A model generated the notes under the pieces. It ran no database searches, was not told where the DNA came from, and saw nothing but the letters and a program-made list of their open reading frames with translations. From SOJZ01 sp964556565 (lineage in GTDB: Archaea > Thermoproteota > Bathyarchaeia > Bathyarchaeales > Bathyarchaeaceae): a stretch of DNA of 39,609 nucleotides. The position numbers and the translations under genes were made by a program. The stretch is from the NCBI GenBank assembly GCA_964556565.1, contig CAZKWF010000011.1, positions 1-39,609 of the forward strand, written 5' to 3'. Shown here piece by piece: positions 23,337 through 31,191 of this stretch; the first letter of the stretch is position 1, and every line of letters starts with the position of its first letter.

Positions 23337-26300
23337 ATGCGAAGATCGTCATCAGTACTGATTCTACTGATTCTACTCGTTTCCCTGTTCCTTCTTTCAG
23401 TACTTTCTAACGTCCTAACTGGATACCCTGAACCCGCACGCCTACCTGAGATTGAGAAGGAATGGACAGTAAGAGAGACTGAAAGAGAACCGTCTATTCT
23501 CTTGTTCAAGGTTTCACCAGTTACGCCCCAACTATATTGGAGGGTTTGGAGCGCCGACTATTACACGGGGCGAAATTGGCTTAGAACAACGGATGAGAAA
23601 GTTCCAGAAGAGCTTCCTCAGATTCAAGATACCAATGCAACCAGAGTCTTCACCGTAGAAATTAACAGTAGTCAACGAGAAATTTTTCTTCCATTGGCTT
23701 CAGCTAATTCGACCTCAGCAAACATATCTTTTGAGCAAACTGAGAATTTGGAGTTCTTCACGGATACTATTGGGAACGTCTATAAGGTTATAGAACACGG
23801 GGAAGCGACAGAAGAACCGTTGGTTTATAAGGTTTCATGGCATGACACTGAAATAGACGACAGATTTATTTCGCTTAACAACATTACAGAAGAGATCCTA
23901 GACAAATATCTGCAATTGCCAAACATACCCATTGAAATTCGGAAATTAGCTAGAGACCTAGAAGGCGCGTCTTATAGTGTCCTTGATCAAATCCTTGCTG
24001 ACATCCAATTTTTAAGAACCAATTTCGTATATGACGACCAACGTTCAAAGTATCTGTACGAACGCATCACACACGGCTCCGATATTTCTTCCTACATAGA
24101 ACAGAGAAGAGGCGTTTGCATAGACGCTGCAACTGCACTTGCCATCATCCTAAGAATACAAGGAATACCAGCAAGAATAAGTATTGGATATAAACCAGAA
24201 GGAATGGAAGACGGCAAACTCTTATACTACACAACTGGAGCACATTCCGTAACAGAAACTTATCTTCCCCCTTACGGATGGATTCAATTTGATGCAACAC
24301 CGCCACTCCAAGAAAATCCCCTTGTAAAAGTGTCGCCGTTCAAAAAAGAATCCTCCCCTAGAAGCAGACTTTTCTATCAACTCTCGATCACAAACAGGCG
24401 CAGCATAGCGGAGAACTTCGAGCTGTTCGTAGACAGTAGGCAAGAATGGGACGTTGAGGCTGCTCCACAAGAATTAAAGATCGAGGCTCTGCAAACCGTC
24501 GATGCCTTGCTCGAAGTTACTATACCGGACGATGCAGAATTTGGCGAAAAAGATATAGTGACCGTAACTGTAGCTTCTCAGAGTACTCCGGAAGTTGCAT
24601 TTTCAATATTGGTCATCGCACAAGTTAAGGGCATTCTTCATATCTCCACAACAACAGCGCTTAGAAAAACAGACGAAACTGCCATTCGGGGAGACACATT
24701 CTGGATAAACGGAACAGTTCTCACAACCAACGAAGAACAAGTCGATAACATGGCCCTCTTTGTATTCCTGACAAAAACCAGAAGAGCTGAAGGCATAATC
24801 ATTGGAAAAGGATACTCCAAACAAGGGAATTTTCAGATTGAAAGTGTAATACCGTATTCCGTGGAAATCGGAGACTACAAAGTGATTTGCATCTCTTTGG
24901 GAACCGCGAAATACGCCGCATCCAACAGTGATTTCAACATAAGAGCACGTGCAACAGCGAGAATAGAACTCGGCTCTGAAGAAGTATTCTTATTAGGGTA
25001 TGGAGCAATTCATGGTCAACTATTATGGGATAATGGAACCGGCTTTGCAGAAGCGTCCATTTCGCTTAGAATGACCTCTTTATCTACACCACCGCAGGTT
25101 TGGGAATCGCAGAACTTAACATTCAACGACGGCTCCTTCAGGATCGAGACCACATTTGAGAACCCAGGAACATATGAAATGGAAGCGATGTTTCCAGGAA
25201 ATGAATATGTCTTGGGGAGCAACGCAACAAGTGTCGTGGAATTGAAACGCGAACTACCTGCAATCCAAATCTTTGGTGAAGACATTGCTGTGAGAGGCAA
25301 AGTTTTCAACATCTCCGTGACGATTCAATATGAGGATATAAGAGTTTGGGGAGAACCAGTAACCATGATCTTTGATAATCAACTGTTGGCGACCATCGAA
25401 ACGAGAGATAACGGTTCTTTTATATGGCCTTTTCTTGTGGATTCCGAAGAAAAACTTGGACCACATATTTTTACTGCGTCTCTCAAAAATGACAATGCAT
25501 CCGCAGTTCACAAGGTTTTGGTAAAATCAAAGACTAGATTAACTACAAAAGTTTCTGATGTAGCAGGGGGGATGTTCCTTTTATTCTCAGCATCCCTTTC
25601 TGATGACCACGATCTACCTATTCAAGGAGCAGAAATTGTTGTAGATAATTACGGCTTGTCGTGGAAAACTGATAAGAACGGAAACTTAACATTTCTTCTG
25701 GGTCCTGTCGAGCTTTGGCCAGAAAACTTAGTGCTAACCGCAGGGTTTGAAGGTTCGGAGTTATGTTTACCTGTCGCGACCGAGAAAGAGATTATTCTTG
25801 AACCATTGATCAGCCTTCCTTTCCTCATACCATTAGTTGCCCCAGCTTTAGTCGCCATGGGTCTTGTGTATACCAAGCATTACATGGGAAGACGACAAAC
25901 ACTCCGACAAACCAGTGTCATGGAAGCTGCAGAAGAGGGGGTAATGGCAGAGGAAAAAACATATAGACCGCAAGAGATGCGACCGCTTAAAATCGTTCTT
26001 CCTGATATAGAAACTCAGTTTCCTAATGTTTGGGGCATCAACGACAAGTTGCGCATAGAAATCGTGCTTAACAATAATGTTTTGGAGAAAATACAGAAGA
26101 GAGAGGCTGAAGCTCTTATTGACGGAGAAAACGTTGCTTTCGTCAAACTTTCTCAGCAAGGACGCGGTGGACTTTCACATGTGTTCACTAAAAAGGGTGA
26201 ACATAAGGTGCAGGCGATTCTACCGAGAACGTCTGGGCGTCAGCCTTGGAGTGCAGAGATCAAACTTCACGTTGTTGAATACGTAGAGGAAATCATCAGG

Positions 26301-26534
26301 CTTTACAATGAATTCGTAGGGGAGTTGGCTAGTTATGATATTCATGCACATAACAAAATGACAGCGCGAGAAATAGAAAGTCTCATTTTGAGGACTGGAG
26401 ATTTTGATCCAGAAACCCTTCGCAAGGTAACGACCTATTTTGAAAAAGCTGAGTACAGCAACCATTTGACAGGCAGAAAAGACTATGAAATTATGTATCT
26501 ATCTTTAAAGGAGTTGGATATCAATGTTGAGTAA
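23337..26534 (+). CDS. Membrane-anchored transglutaminase-like protein
   Basis: 1065 residues from ATG 23337. The N-terminal membrane anchor is SSVLILLILLVSLFLLSVL. An outside region includes a transglutaminase core with triad Cys261 (RRGVCIDAATALAI), His303 (TGAHSVTETYLPPYGW) and Asp319 (FDATPP). Several Ig-like/carboxypeptidase-regulatory-like beta domains follow up to about 810. A second membrane helix near 825 (SLPFLIPLVAPALVAMGLVY) leads to a cytoplasmic part ending in a DUF4129-like segment (AREIESLILRTGDFDPETLR). This is the TgpA-like arrangement seen beside MoxR and DUF58 genes. It could crosslink or cleave surface proteins. Confidence 0.85.
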   Translation: MRRSSSVLILLILLVSLFLLSVLSNVLTGYPEPARLPEIEKEWTVRETEREPSILLFKVSPVTPQLYWRVWSADYYTGRNWLRTTDEKVPEELPQIQDTNATRVFTVEINSSQREIFLPLASANSTSANISFEQTENLEFFTDTIGNVYKVIEHGEATEEPLVYKVSWHDTEIDDRFISLNNITEEILDKYLQLPNIPIEIRKLARDLEGASYSVLDQILADIQFLRTNFVYDDQRSKYLYERITHGSDISSYIEQRRGVCIDAATALAIILRIQGIPARISIGYKPEGMEDGKLLYYTTGAHSVTETYLPPYGWIQFDATPPLQENPLVKVSPFKKESSPRSRLFYQLSITNRRSIAENFELFVDSRQEWDVEAAPQELKIEALQTVDALLEVTIPDDAEFGEKDIVTVTVASQSTPEVAFSILVIAQVKGILHISTTTALRKTDETAIRGDTFWINGTVLTTNEEQVDNMALFVFLTKTRRAEGIIIGKGYSKQGNFQIESVIPYSVEIGDYKVICISLGTAKYAASNSDFNIRARATARIELGSEEVFLLGYGAIHGQLLWDNGTGFAEASISLRMTSLSTPPQVWESQNLTFNDGSFRIETTFENPGTYEMEAMFPGNEYVLGSNATSVVELKRELPAIQIFGEDIAVRGKVFNISVTIQYEDIRVWGEPVTMIFDNQLLATIETRDNGSFIWPFLVDSEEKLGPHIFTASLKNDNASAVHKVLVKSKTRLTTKVSDVAGGMFLLFSASLSDDHDLPIQGAEIVVDNYGLSWKTDKNGNLTFLLGPVELWPENLVLTAGFEGSELCLPVATEKEIILEPLISLPFLIPLVAPALVAMGLVYTKHYMGRRQTLRQTSVMEAAEEGVMAEEKTYRPQEMRPLKIVLPDIETQFPNVWGINDKLRIEIVLNNNVLEKIQKREAEALIDGENVAFVKLSQQGRGGLSHVFTKKGEHKVQAILPRTSGRQPWSAEIKLHVVEYVEEIIRLYNEFVGELASYDIHAHNKMTAREIESLILRTGDFDPETLRKVTTYFEKAEYSNHLTGRKDYEIMYLSLKELDINVE

Positions 26535-27273
26535 AAAGAGTAAACTTGCGGCTTTGATACCCTCAGTTCTTTTCCTTACAGTTCTTAACCATGCAATTAG
26601 CAATAACGCGGAGGCTCTCCATCAAGTTCTTCAGCTGATCGTCTATGCGTCTCTACCTATTGCAGGCGGGTTGATTGCGCTTAGCCTTTGTTCTCTGCTC
26701 GGAAACTTCACAAGAGTAGAAAACTTGGCAATGTCGCACCTGTTAAGACGAGCTTCAGAAGACCCAGCGAGAAATTTCTTCATAGGTTTTCTCATGACAG
26801 CCTACTTGAATCTCATTAGGCCACCTTTAACGACCAATCTGCTTTTTCTTCCATATATGGAATGGGTGGTCATAGCATTAGCAGTTTATGCAGTATACGA
26901 CATGACGAGACTATCTACCAAGGAATTCTATGGCAACTCTAAAGACCTAGATTGGAAAAGGCACATTCAAGAGGTCAAGCGTGAGACTGGACGTGACTTG
27001 GTACGCGTAACTGCTGTTATGGAACAGTTCGTTGACCATGGATTAAAAGAACCATTGCTAATTTACTTGGCGTTACACCTACAAAGGTTAAGAGAAACTG
27101 AAGAAGGAATCCTCAATACATTAAGCCCACTGATAAATTACCAAAAAAATGCGGGAAGACACAAATTGTATTTCTTAGTTTTTCCTTGGACAAAAAGAAA
27201 ATTCGCTATGAGAAACAAGGAAGCTAGAGAGGCTCTGCTGAAAACTCTCCTCAAGAAAATTGATGGGTTGTGA
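26524..27273 (+). CDS. Hypothetical membrane protein of the MoxR operon
   Basis: 249 residues. Start ATG 26524 overlaps the transglutaminase stop by 11 bp. Hydrophobic segments are KLAALIPSVLFLTVLNHAI, QLIVYASLPIAGGLIALSLC, and the pair around FFIGFLMTAYLNLI and WVVIALAVYAVYDM; the second half is soluble, basic and helical (DLDWKRHIQEVKRETGRDLV). No family recognised. The position suggests a structural partner of the surface complex. Confidence 0.75.
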   Translation: MLSKKSKLAALIPSVLFLTVLNHAISNNAEALHQVLQLIVYASLPIAGGLIALSLCSLLGNFTRVENLAMSHLLRRASEDPARNFFIGFLMTAYLNLIRPPLTTNLLFLPYMEWVVIALAVYAVYDMTRLSTKEFYGNSKDLDWKRHIQEVKRETGRDLVRVTAVMEQFVDHGLKEPLLIYLALHLQRLRETEEGILNTLSPLINYQKNAGRHKLYFLVFPWTKRKFAMRNKEAREALLKTLLKKIDGL

Positions 27274-27278
27274 TCAAA

Positions 27279-28250
27279 ATGAATCTGGAAAAAGCAAGAG
27301 CTGCCTGTGATACTATAGAGGGGCAGATATGTAGCCTGTACGTTGGAGATGAGCTACTAATCAAAAAGATGCTCGCTGCAGCACTAGCCAATGGACACGT
27401 TCTATTTGAAGACAACCCTGGACTAGGCAAGACTTTGTTAGCTAAAACACTAGCCTTTTCAATCGACTGCAACTTTTCTCGAGTTCAATGCACTCCGGAT
27501 CTTTTGCCAACAGATATCCTTGGAACTAAGGTCTGGAGACCAAAAAATGGATCATTCGAGTTATTTAGAGGCCCAGTTTTCACCAATGTCTTGCTAGTAG
27601 ACGAGATTAACAGGTCGCCGCCCAAGACGCAATCTGCTGTTTTGGAGGTTATGGAAGAGAGGCAAGTTACTATTGAAGGAGAAACCTATAGGTGTGAAGA
27701 ACCGTTCTTTGTATTGGCAACGCAGAATCCGATAGAGTACGAGGGCACATATCCCCTACCTGAGGCCCAAATAGATCGCTTTATGATGAAACTTTCCACT
27801 GGATACCCAAGGACTCTAGACGAAGAGAAGCTCATTGTCAAAAGACGCATAAAATGGAAGAAAGACGACCCGACAAGGGATTTGAAGCCAGTTATATCTG
27901 CAGAAGAATTTAATTCTTTGCAAAGAGCTGTGGAAAATGACGTTTACATAGATGAAGTTGTTATCAAATACATAGCAGAAATCGTCAGAAAGACAAGAGA
28001 ACATCCACAAGTAGAAGTAGGATCAAGCCCAAGAGGAAGCCTTGCGCTACTTAAGGCCTCTAGAGCAATGGCACTTATAGGAGGAAGAGACTTCGTCACG
28101 CCTGATGACATCAAGGCCCTTGCTATTGACGCTCTTGCTCACAGACTGATACTAAAAGTAGAGGACGTAATGAAACGAGTAGACGAGCGAGAAATAGTCA
28201 AAGAAGCCCTCGACACAGTAAGCGTGCCAAAGGACTACCATCCAAGGTGA
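27279..28250 (+). CDS. MoxR-family AAA+ ATPase
   Basis: 323 residues. Walker A variant DNPGLGKTLLAKTLA, Walker B LLVDEINRSPPKTQSAVLEVMEE, sensor 1 ATQNPIEYEGTYPLPEAQ and the sensor-2 lid (EVGSSPRGSLALLKA) are all typical of MoxR. These ATPases act as chaperones for the DUF58/vWA proteins encoded next to them. GTG 27270 lies in the same frame, but GTGATC just before ATG 27279 fits the ribosome site, so the ATG is preferred. The genes before and after are almost touching. Confidence 0.95.
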   Translation: MNLEKARAACDTIEGQICSLYVGDELLIKKMLAAALANGHVLFEDNPGLGKTLLAKTLAFSIDCNFSRVQCTPDLLPTDILGTKVWRPKNGSFELFRGPVFTNVLLVDEINRSPPKTQSAVLEVMEERQVTIEGETYRCEEPFFVLATQNPIEYEGTYPLPEAQIDRFMMKLSTGYPRTLDEEKLIVKRRIKWKKDDPTRDLKPVISAEEFNSLQRAVENDVYIDEVVIKYIAEIVRKTREHPQVEVGSSPRGSLALLKASRAMALIGGRDFVTPDDIKALAIDALAHRLILKVEDVMKRVDEREIVKEALDTVSVPKDYHPR

Positions 28251-28256
28251 TCCTTC

Positions 28257-29576
28257 TTGCCCTTAATCACAAAGGAAACCAATCTACTCTTGACAGGGTT
28301 CACCATAATCTTCTTCTCAGGTTTCCTTCTCGCCAACTCCATACTAATCTGCGCTTCATTTATTCCACTTTTCATATATTTCATGAAAACTTTCATTGCT
28401 CCTCCGGAAGTGAAAATCAAAAAAACTGGTCTTCCGAGTTCTGCAAGGCTCGACGAAACAATAGAGGTGAAAATAGCGGGCGAGATAACTGGCGGCCCTG
28501 GTGCAGCCGTCATCTGTGACGAGGTCCCAGAGCCTTTTCAACTCGTTGAAGGAAACAACTTCAAAATTGTCTCTAAGGGGTTCAAGGAGAAAACATTCAA
28601 TTTTTCCTATAAAATTCGATGCACAAAATGTGGCACCTATAGGCTCGGGGTAGGTTGGGAAACGAGACATATTGTTGGATTGACTCGAGCTCAAGTTTCA
28701 ATTGAGGAGACTGGACAGTTGAGAGTGTTTCCTATATCGCCCAGAATAAGGAAAATGAAGTTACCCCTACGTACGACCCATAGGATACATCCCAGTGAAG
28801 GCATCGCCAAGATCGGTCCGCTGAGCACCGACTTTAAGGAGATTCGTGACTATTTCTATGGTGACCCATTCAAAATTATCAACTGGAAAGCCTCAGCTAG
28901 GGCGGCAGGCCGTGGAAAGCTGTATCCAATGGTTAATGAATATGAGCGAGAAGGAAAACTGTCAATCTGGCTATTCTTGGACGCCAGTCCTGATCTAAGG
29001 GTTGGCACTTCATTTGAAAACGCCTTGGAATATGGTATACGGGTCGCATACAGCGTCTCTTACTATTTTGTGAGCAAAGGTTACAGCCTAGGCATGTATA
29101 TCTACAATCATCAAGGAGAGACACTTCATTTTGATACGGGAATAAAACAATTCAGTAGAATTGCTGACAACCTTCTCAGACTAACCCCTCAAAAAGTTGG
29201 ATTACAGGTTTTCTGGGACGAGGGCTTTTCAAAAGCTGTGGAACGGAATCAGAGATATTTGATTCCCCAATCCCCAGAAATAGTGATTATCACTCATGTG
29301 ACCCCAAGTAATTGGAGCAACCTCCTGAATGGATTGAGTAAAATTTTGGTTTATAAAAGAAAAAAAAGACGGCCCAACGTTTTGCTAATAAACATTCTGC
29401 CTTACGATATTATTCCAAAAGTTAGCAATTGGGAGATATCTGCAGCTAAGATGCTTGATGTAGCAAGCAGAAGCTTCTCCAGTCAGTTACGAAATTTGGG
29501 ATTGACCGTGTTAGATTGGGACCCAAGAAAAGAGAACATGGAAACCACACTGTTGAGTACTATACGGTTAAGGTGA
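28257..29576 (+). CDS. DUF58 (vWA-like) domain protein
   Basis: 439 residues. Two N-terminal membrane helices (LLLTGFTIIFFSGFLLA and ILICASFIPLFIYF), then a beta-rich part with CTKC, and the DUF58 signature LSTDFKEIRDYFYGDPFKII followed by NWKASAR. The C-terminal half resembles a von Willebrand A fold with a likely metal-site start (IWLFLDASPDL). It starts at TTG 28257 right after GGTGATCC, which overlaps the moxR stop. MoxR/DUF58 pairs are thought to remodel or mature membrane or surface proteins. Confidence 0.9.
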   Translation: MPLITKETNLLLTGFTIIFFSGFLLANSILICASFIPLFIYFMKTFIAPPEVKIKKTGLPSSARLDETIEVKIAGEITGGPGAAVICDEVPEPFQLVEGNNFKIVSKGFKEKTFNFSYKIRCTKCGTYRLGVGWETRHIVGLTRAQVSIEETGQLRVFPISPRIRKMKLPLRTTHRIHPSEGIAKIGPLSTDFKEIRDYFYGDPFKIINWKASARAAGRGKLYPMVNEYEREGKLSIWLFLDASPDLRVGTSFENALEYGIRVAYSVSYYFVSKGYSLGMYIYNHQGETLHFDTGIKQFSRIADNLLRLTPQKVGLQVFWDEGFSKAVERNQRYLIPQSPEIVIITHVTPSNWSNLLNGLSKILVYKRKKRRPNVLLINILPYDIIPKVSNWEISAAKMLDVASRSFSSQLRNLGLTVLDWDPRKENMETTLLSTIRLR

Positions 29577-29582
29577 ATATGA

Positions 29583-30389
29583 TTGGAACTGACAAAGAGA
29601 ACACTAATGTTACTGCAATTCACTGTTATCGTATTAATGAGTGTATCTGCCTCCTATGTCTTTCAGCGTACTGAGACCACATATCAAATTAACGGATTAT
29701 GCTTCTACCGCTACTTGGCATACGCCATCACCATCTTTTTTAGCTACATCTGCTTCGCCAACTATAAAAAACACGTTGCTTTCACCTTCTCCCTTGGGCT
29801 TTCTGCAGTAGCTCTCTCTCCTATTGGTCAGAAAGCTTTAGAGTTGTTTCCATCAGTAGTTCCTTTTTTAGCTGTGTTGATGGGCGTCACTACAGTTTTG
29901 GTTATTCCGCGCTCTCAGGGAAGAGGATTCTTTGAATTTCTTGTTGTTCTAATTCTACCTGCTATTTTGGCGGAGTCACGGATAGGAGGATCGTTCAGCT
30001 TACTTGCCACCACTAAGTCGATCGGTTATTACGAGCTTTCAGCTATAACTGTAAGCATTGTGGGGGGGTACTTTTACCTTAGATATGCGACCTTGGCAAG
30101 TTTGAAGAGTTTTGAACTTTTGTCTAGTGGAGGCAACAAAATTGATGTAGCCGAAATCGACAAGCAGTCCAATATCCTAATTATTGCCATTGTTATCGGT
30201 GCTTCTGGAATAGCCGCGTTCCTAATGATTACAGCGCCAATCGTTGCAGATGCTCTTCGAGCTGTAGTTGGTGCGGTACCACTTTATGTTCTCGCCTTAG
30301 CGTTGGGCACTGGAATAGCCATAACAACAGTCTTCTACATTTTCCAACGCTTTCAAAAAGACCCCACGCACGCGCTTCACAAAGGGTAG
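29583..30389 (+). CDS. Hypothetical multi-pass membrane protein
   Basis: 268 residues from TTG with GGTGA 7 nt upstream. About seven hydrophobic segments, including LLQFTVIVLMSVSASYVF, YRYLAYAITIFFSYICFA, LFPSVVPFLAVLMGVTTVLV, ILIIAIVIGASGIAAFLM and ALALGTGIAITTVFYIF. No family recognised; similar anonymous membrane genes close MoxR/DUF58/transglutaminase operons. It is the last gene before a noncoding stretch of about 450 bp. Confidence 0.75.
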   Translation: MELTKRTLMLLQFTVIVLMSVSASYVFQRTETTYQINGLCFYRYLAYAITIFFSYICFANYKKHVAFTFSLGLSAVALSPIGQKALELFPSVVPFLAVLMGVTTVLVIPRSQGRGFFEFLVVLILPAILAESRIGGSFSLLATTKSIGYYELSAITVSIVGGYFYLRYATLASLKSFELLSSGGNKIDVAEIDKQSNILIIAIVIGASGIAAFLMITAPIVADALRAVVGAVPLYVLALALGTGIAITTVFYIFQRFQKDPTHALHKG

Positions 30390-30846
30390 CCGCCGTCGTA
30401 TGAAATAGTAACAAAAGGACTTCATGTTCAAACTCTCAATCTGACGCAGATGCATGCGAAGCATTTGTCTGCATTCCCACTCTAGGGGTTGTAGAACCTT
30501 GTATTCAGCAAGAGGTATTTTGAAGGCTAAGCCTATCACCCTCCCCGTTATAAGGGAGTTTAAAGAGAGAGACATACGCGAATAACATTGTAGAGCTTCA
30601 ACTCAAACTAACATAACTCAACCTGTATCCCTCGTATGTGTTTTTGGAGGATGTTGGAACCTGACACCGCAGAAAAAAGATGAATTGGGATGATACAACG
30701 CCAAAGCGTTTACTCTCACCGTCATTATATTCCATAAAGTTTTAAGAAGGCGAGCCCTAGTAAAGGCAATTTGAAAAAGAGGGAAATTGCGGAGATGTCT
30801 TCGTAATGTTAGCGAAATATGGATTCACGGAATAGGAGAAGAGAAA
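30390..30846. other. Noncoding stretch with two hairpins
   Basis: No gene is supported. It has an imperfect hairpin at 30446-30472 (GCAGATGC / GCA...TCTGC with a TGCATGC core), probably near the end of the MoxR operon transcript, the hairpin-tail repeat at 30536-30591, and an AT-rich patch with CCATAAAGTTTTAAG near 30733-30747 that may be the promoter of the EF-1beta gene. Confidence 0.5.
30536..30591. repeat. Hairpin-tail repeat, copy 2
   Basis: CTCCC (30541-30545) and GGGAG (30554-30558) pair around CGTTATAA, followed by TTTAAAGAGAGAGACATAC and GAATAACATTG. The layout and tail match copy 1 at 22369-22424. Both follow a TGCATGC-type motif by 30 to 90 bp. Confidence 0.5.
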
Positions 30847-31116
30847 ATGGCGAAAGTCCTCATATCCTACAAAATCCTCCCATCCGATATCACAGTTGAT
30901 CTAAACCAGCTGAAAAAGAAAATAGAAAAAGAATTACCAGAATACGCCTCAATTCGCAAATTCGCAGAAGAGCCTATAGCCTATGGGCTCGTCGCATTAA
31001 TCGCACACATAACTATTCCCGAAGAAAAACCTGGAGGGTTAGATGAACTCGAAAAATCGCTCCAAAATATGGAAGAAATCAGTCAAATAGAAACATTAAT
31101 GGTTCACAGAATTTAG
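30847..31116 (+). CDS. Translation elongation factor 1-beta (archaeal EF-1B)
   Basis: 89 residues from ATG 30847, the usual archaeal length; a 20-codon upstream extension is unsupported. VLISYKILPSDITVDLNQL, then FAEEPIAYGLVALIAHITIPEEK and GGLDELEKSLQNMEEISQIE are typical of the guanine-nucleotide exchange domain that recycles EF-1alpha. GGAG precedes the start. It lies directly before cdc48. Confidence 0.95.
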   Translation: MAKVLISYKILPSDITVDLNQLKKKIEKELPEYASIRKFAEEPIAYGLVALIAHITIPEEKPGGLDELEKSLQNMEEISQIETLMVHRI

Positions 31117-31128
31117 GACCCCCTTTAA

Positions 31129-31140
31129 AGTTTATATAAG
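31129..31140 (+). promoter_or_regulatory. TATA box of cdc48
   Basis: AGTTTATATAAG lies 13-24 bp after the EF-1beta stop and about 52 bp before the cdc48 ATG, a near-ideal archaeal TATA element, showing that cdc48 has its own promoter. GAGGAGG stands 8 nt before the ATG. Confidence 0.75.
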
Positions 31141-31191
31141 AACGTGTTCCTTTCCAAATTAGACATTTAAATTAATAGAGGAGGCTAAGAC

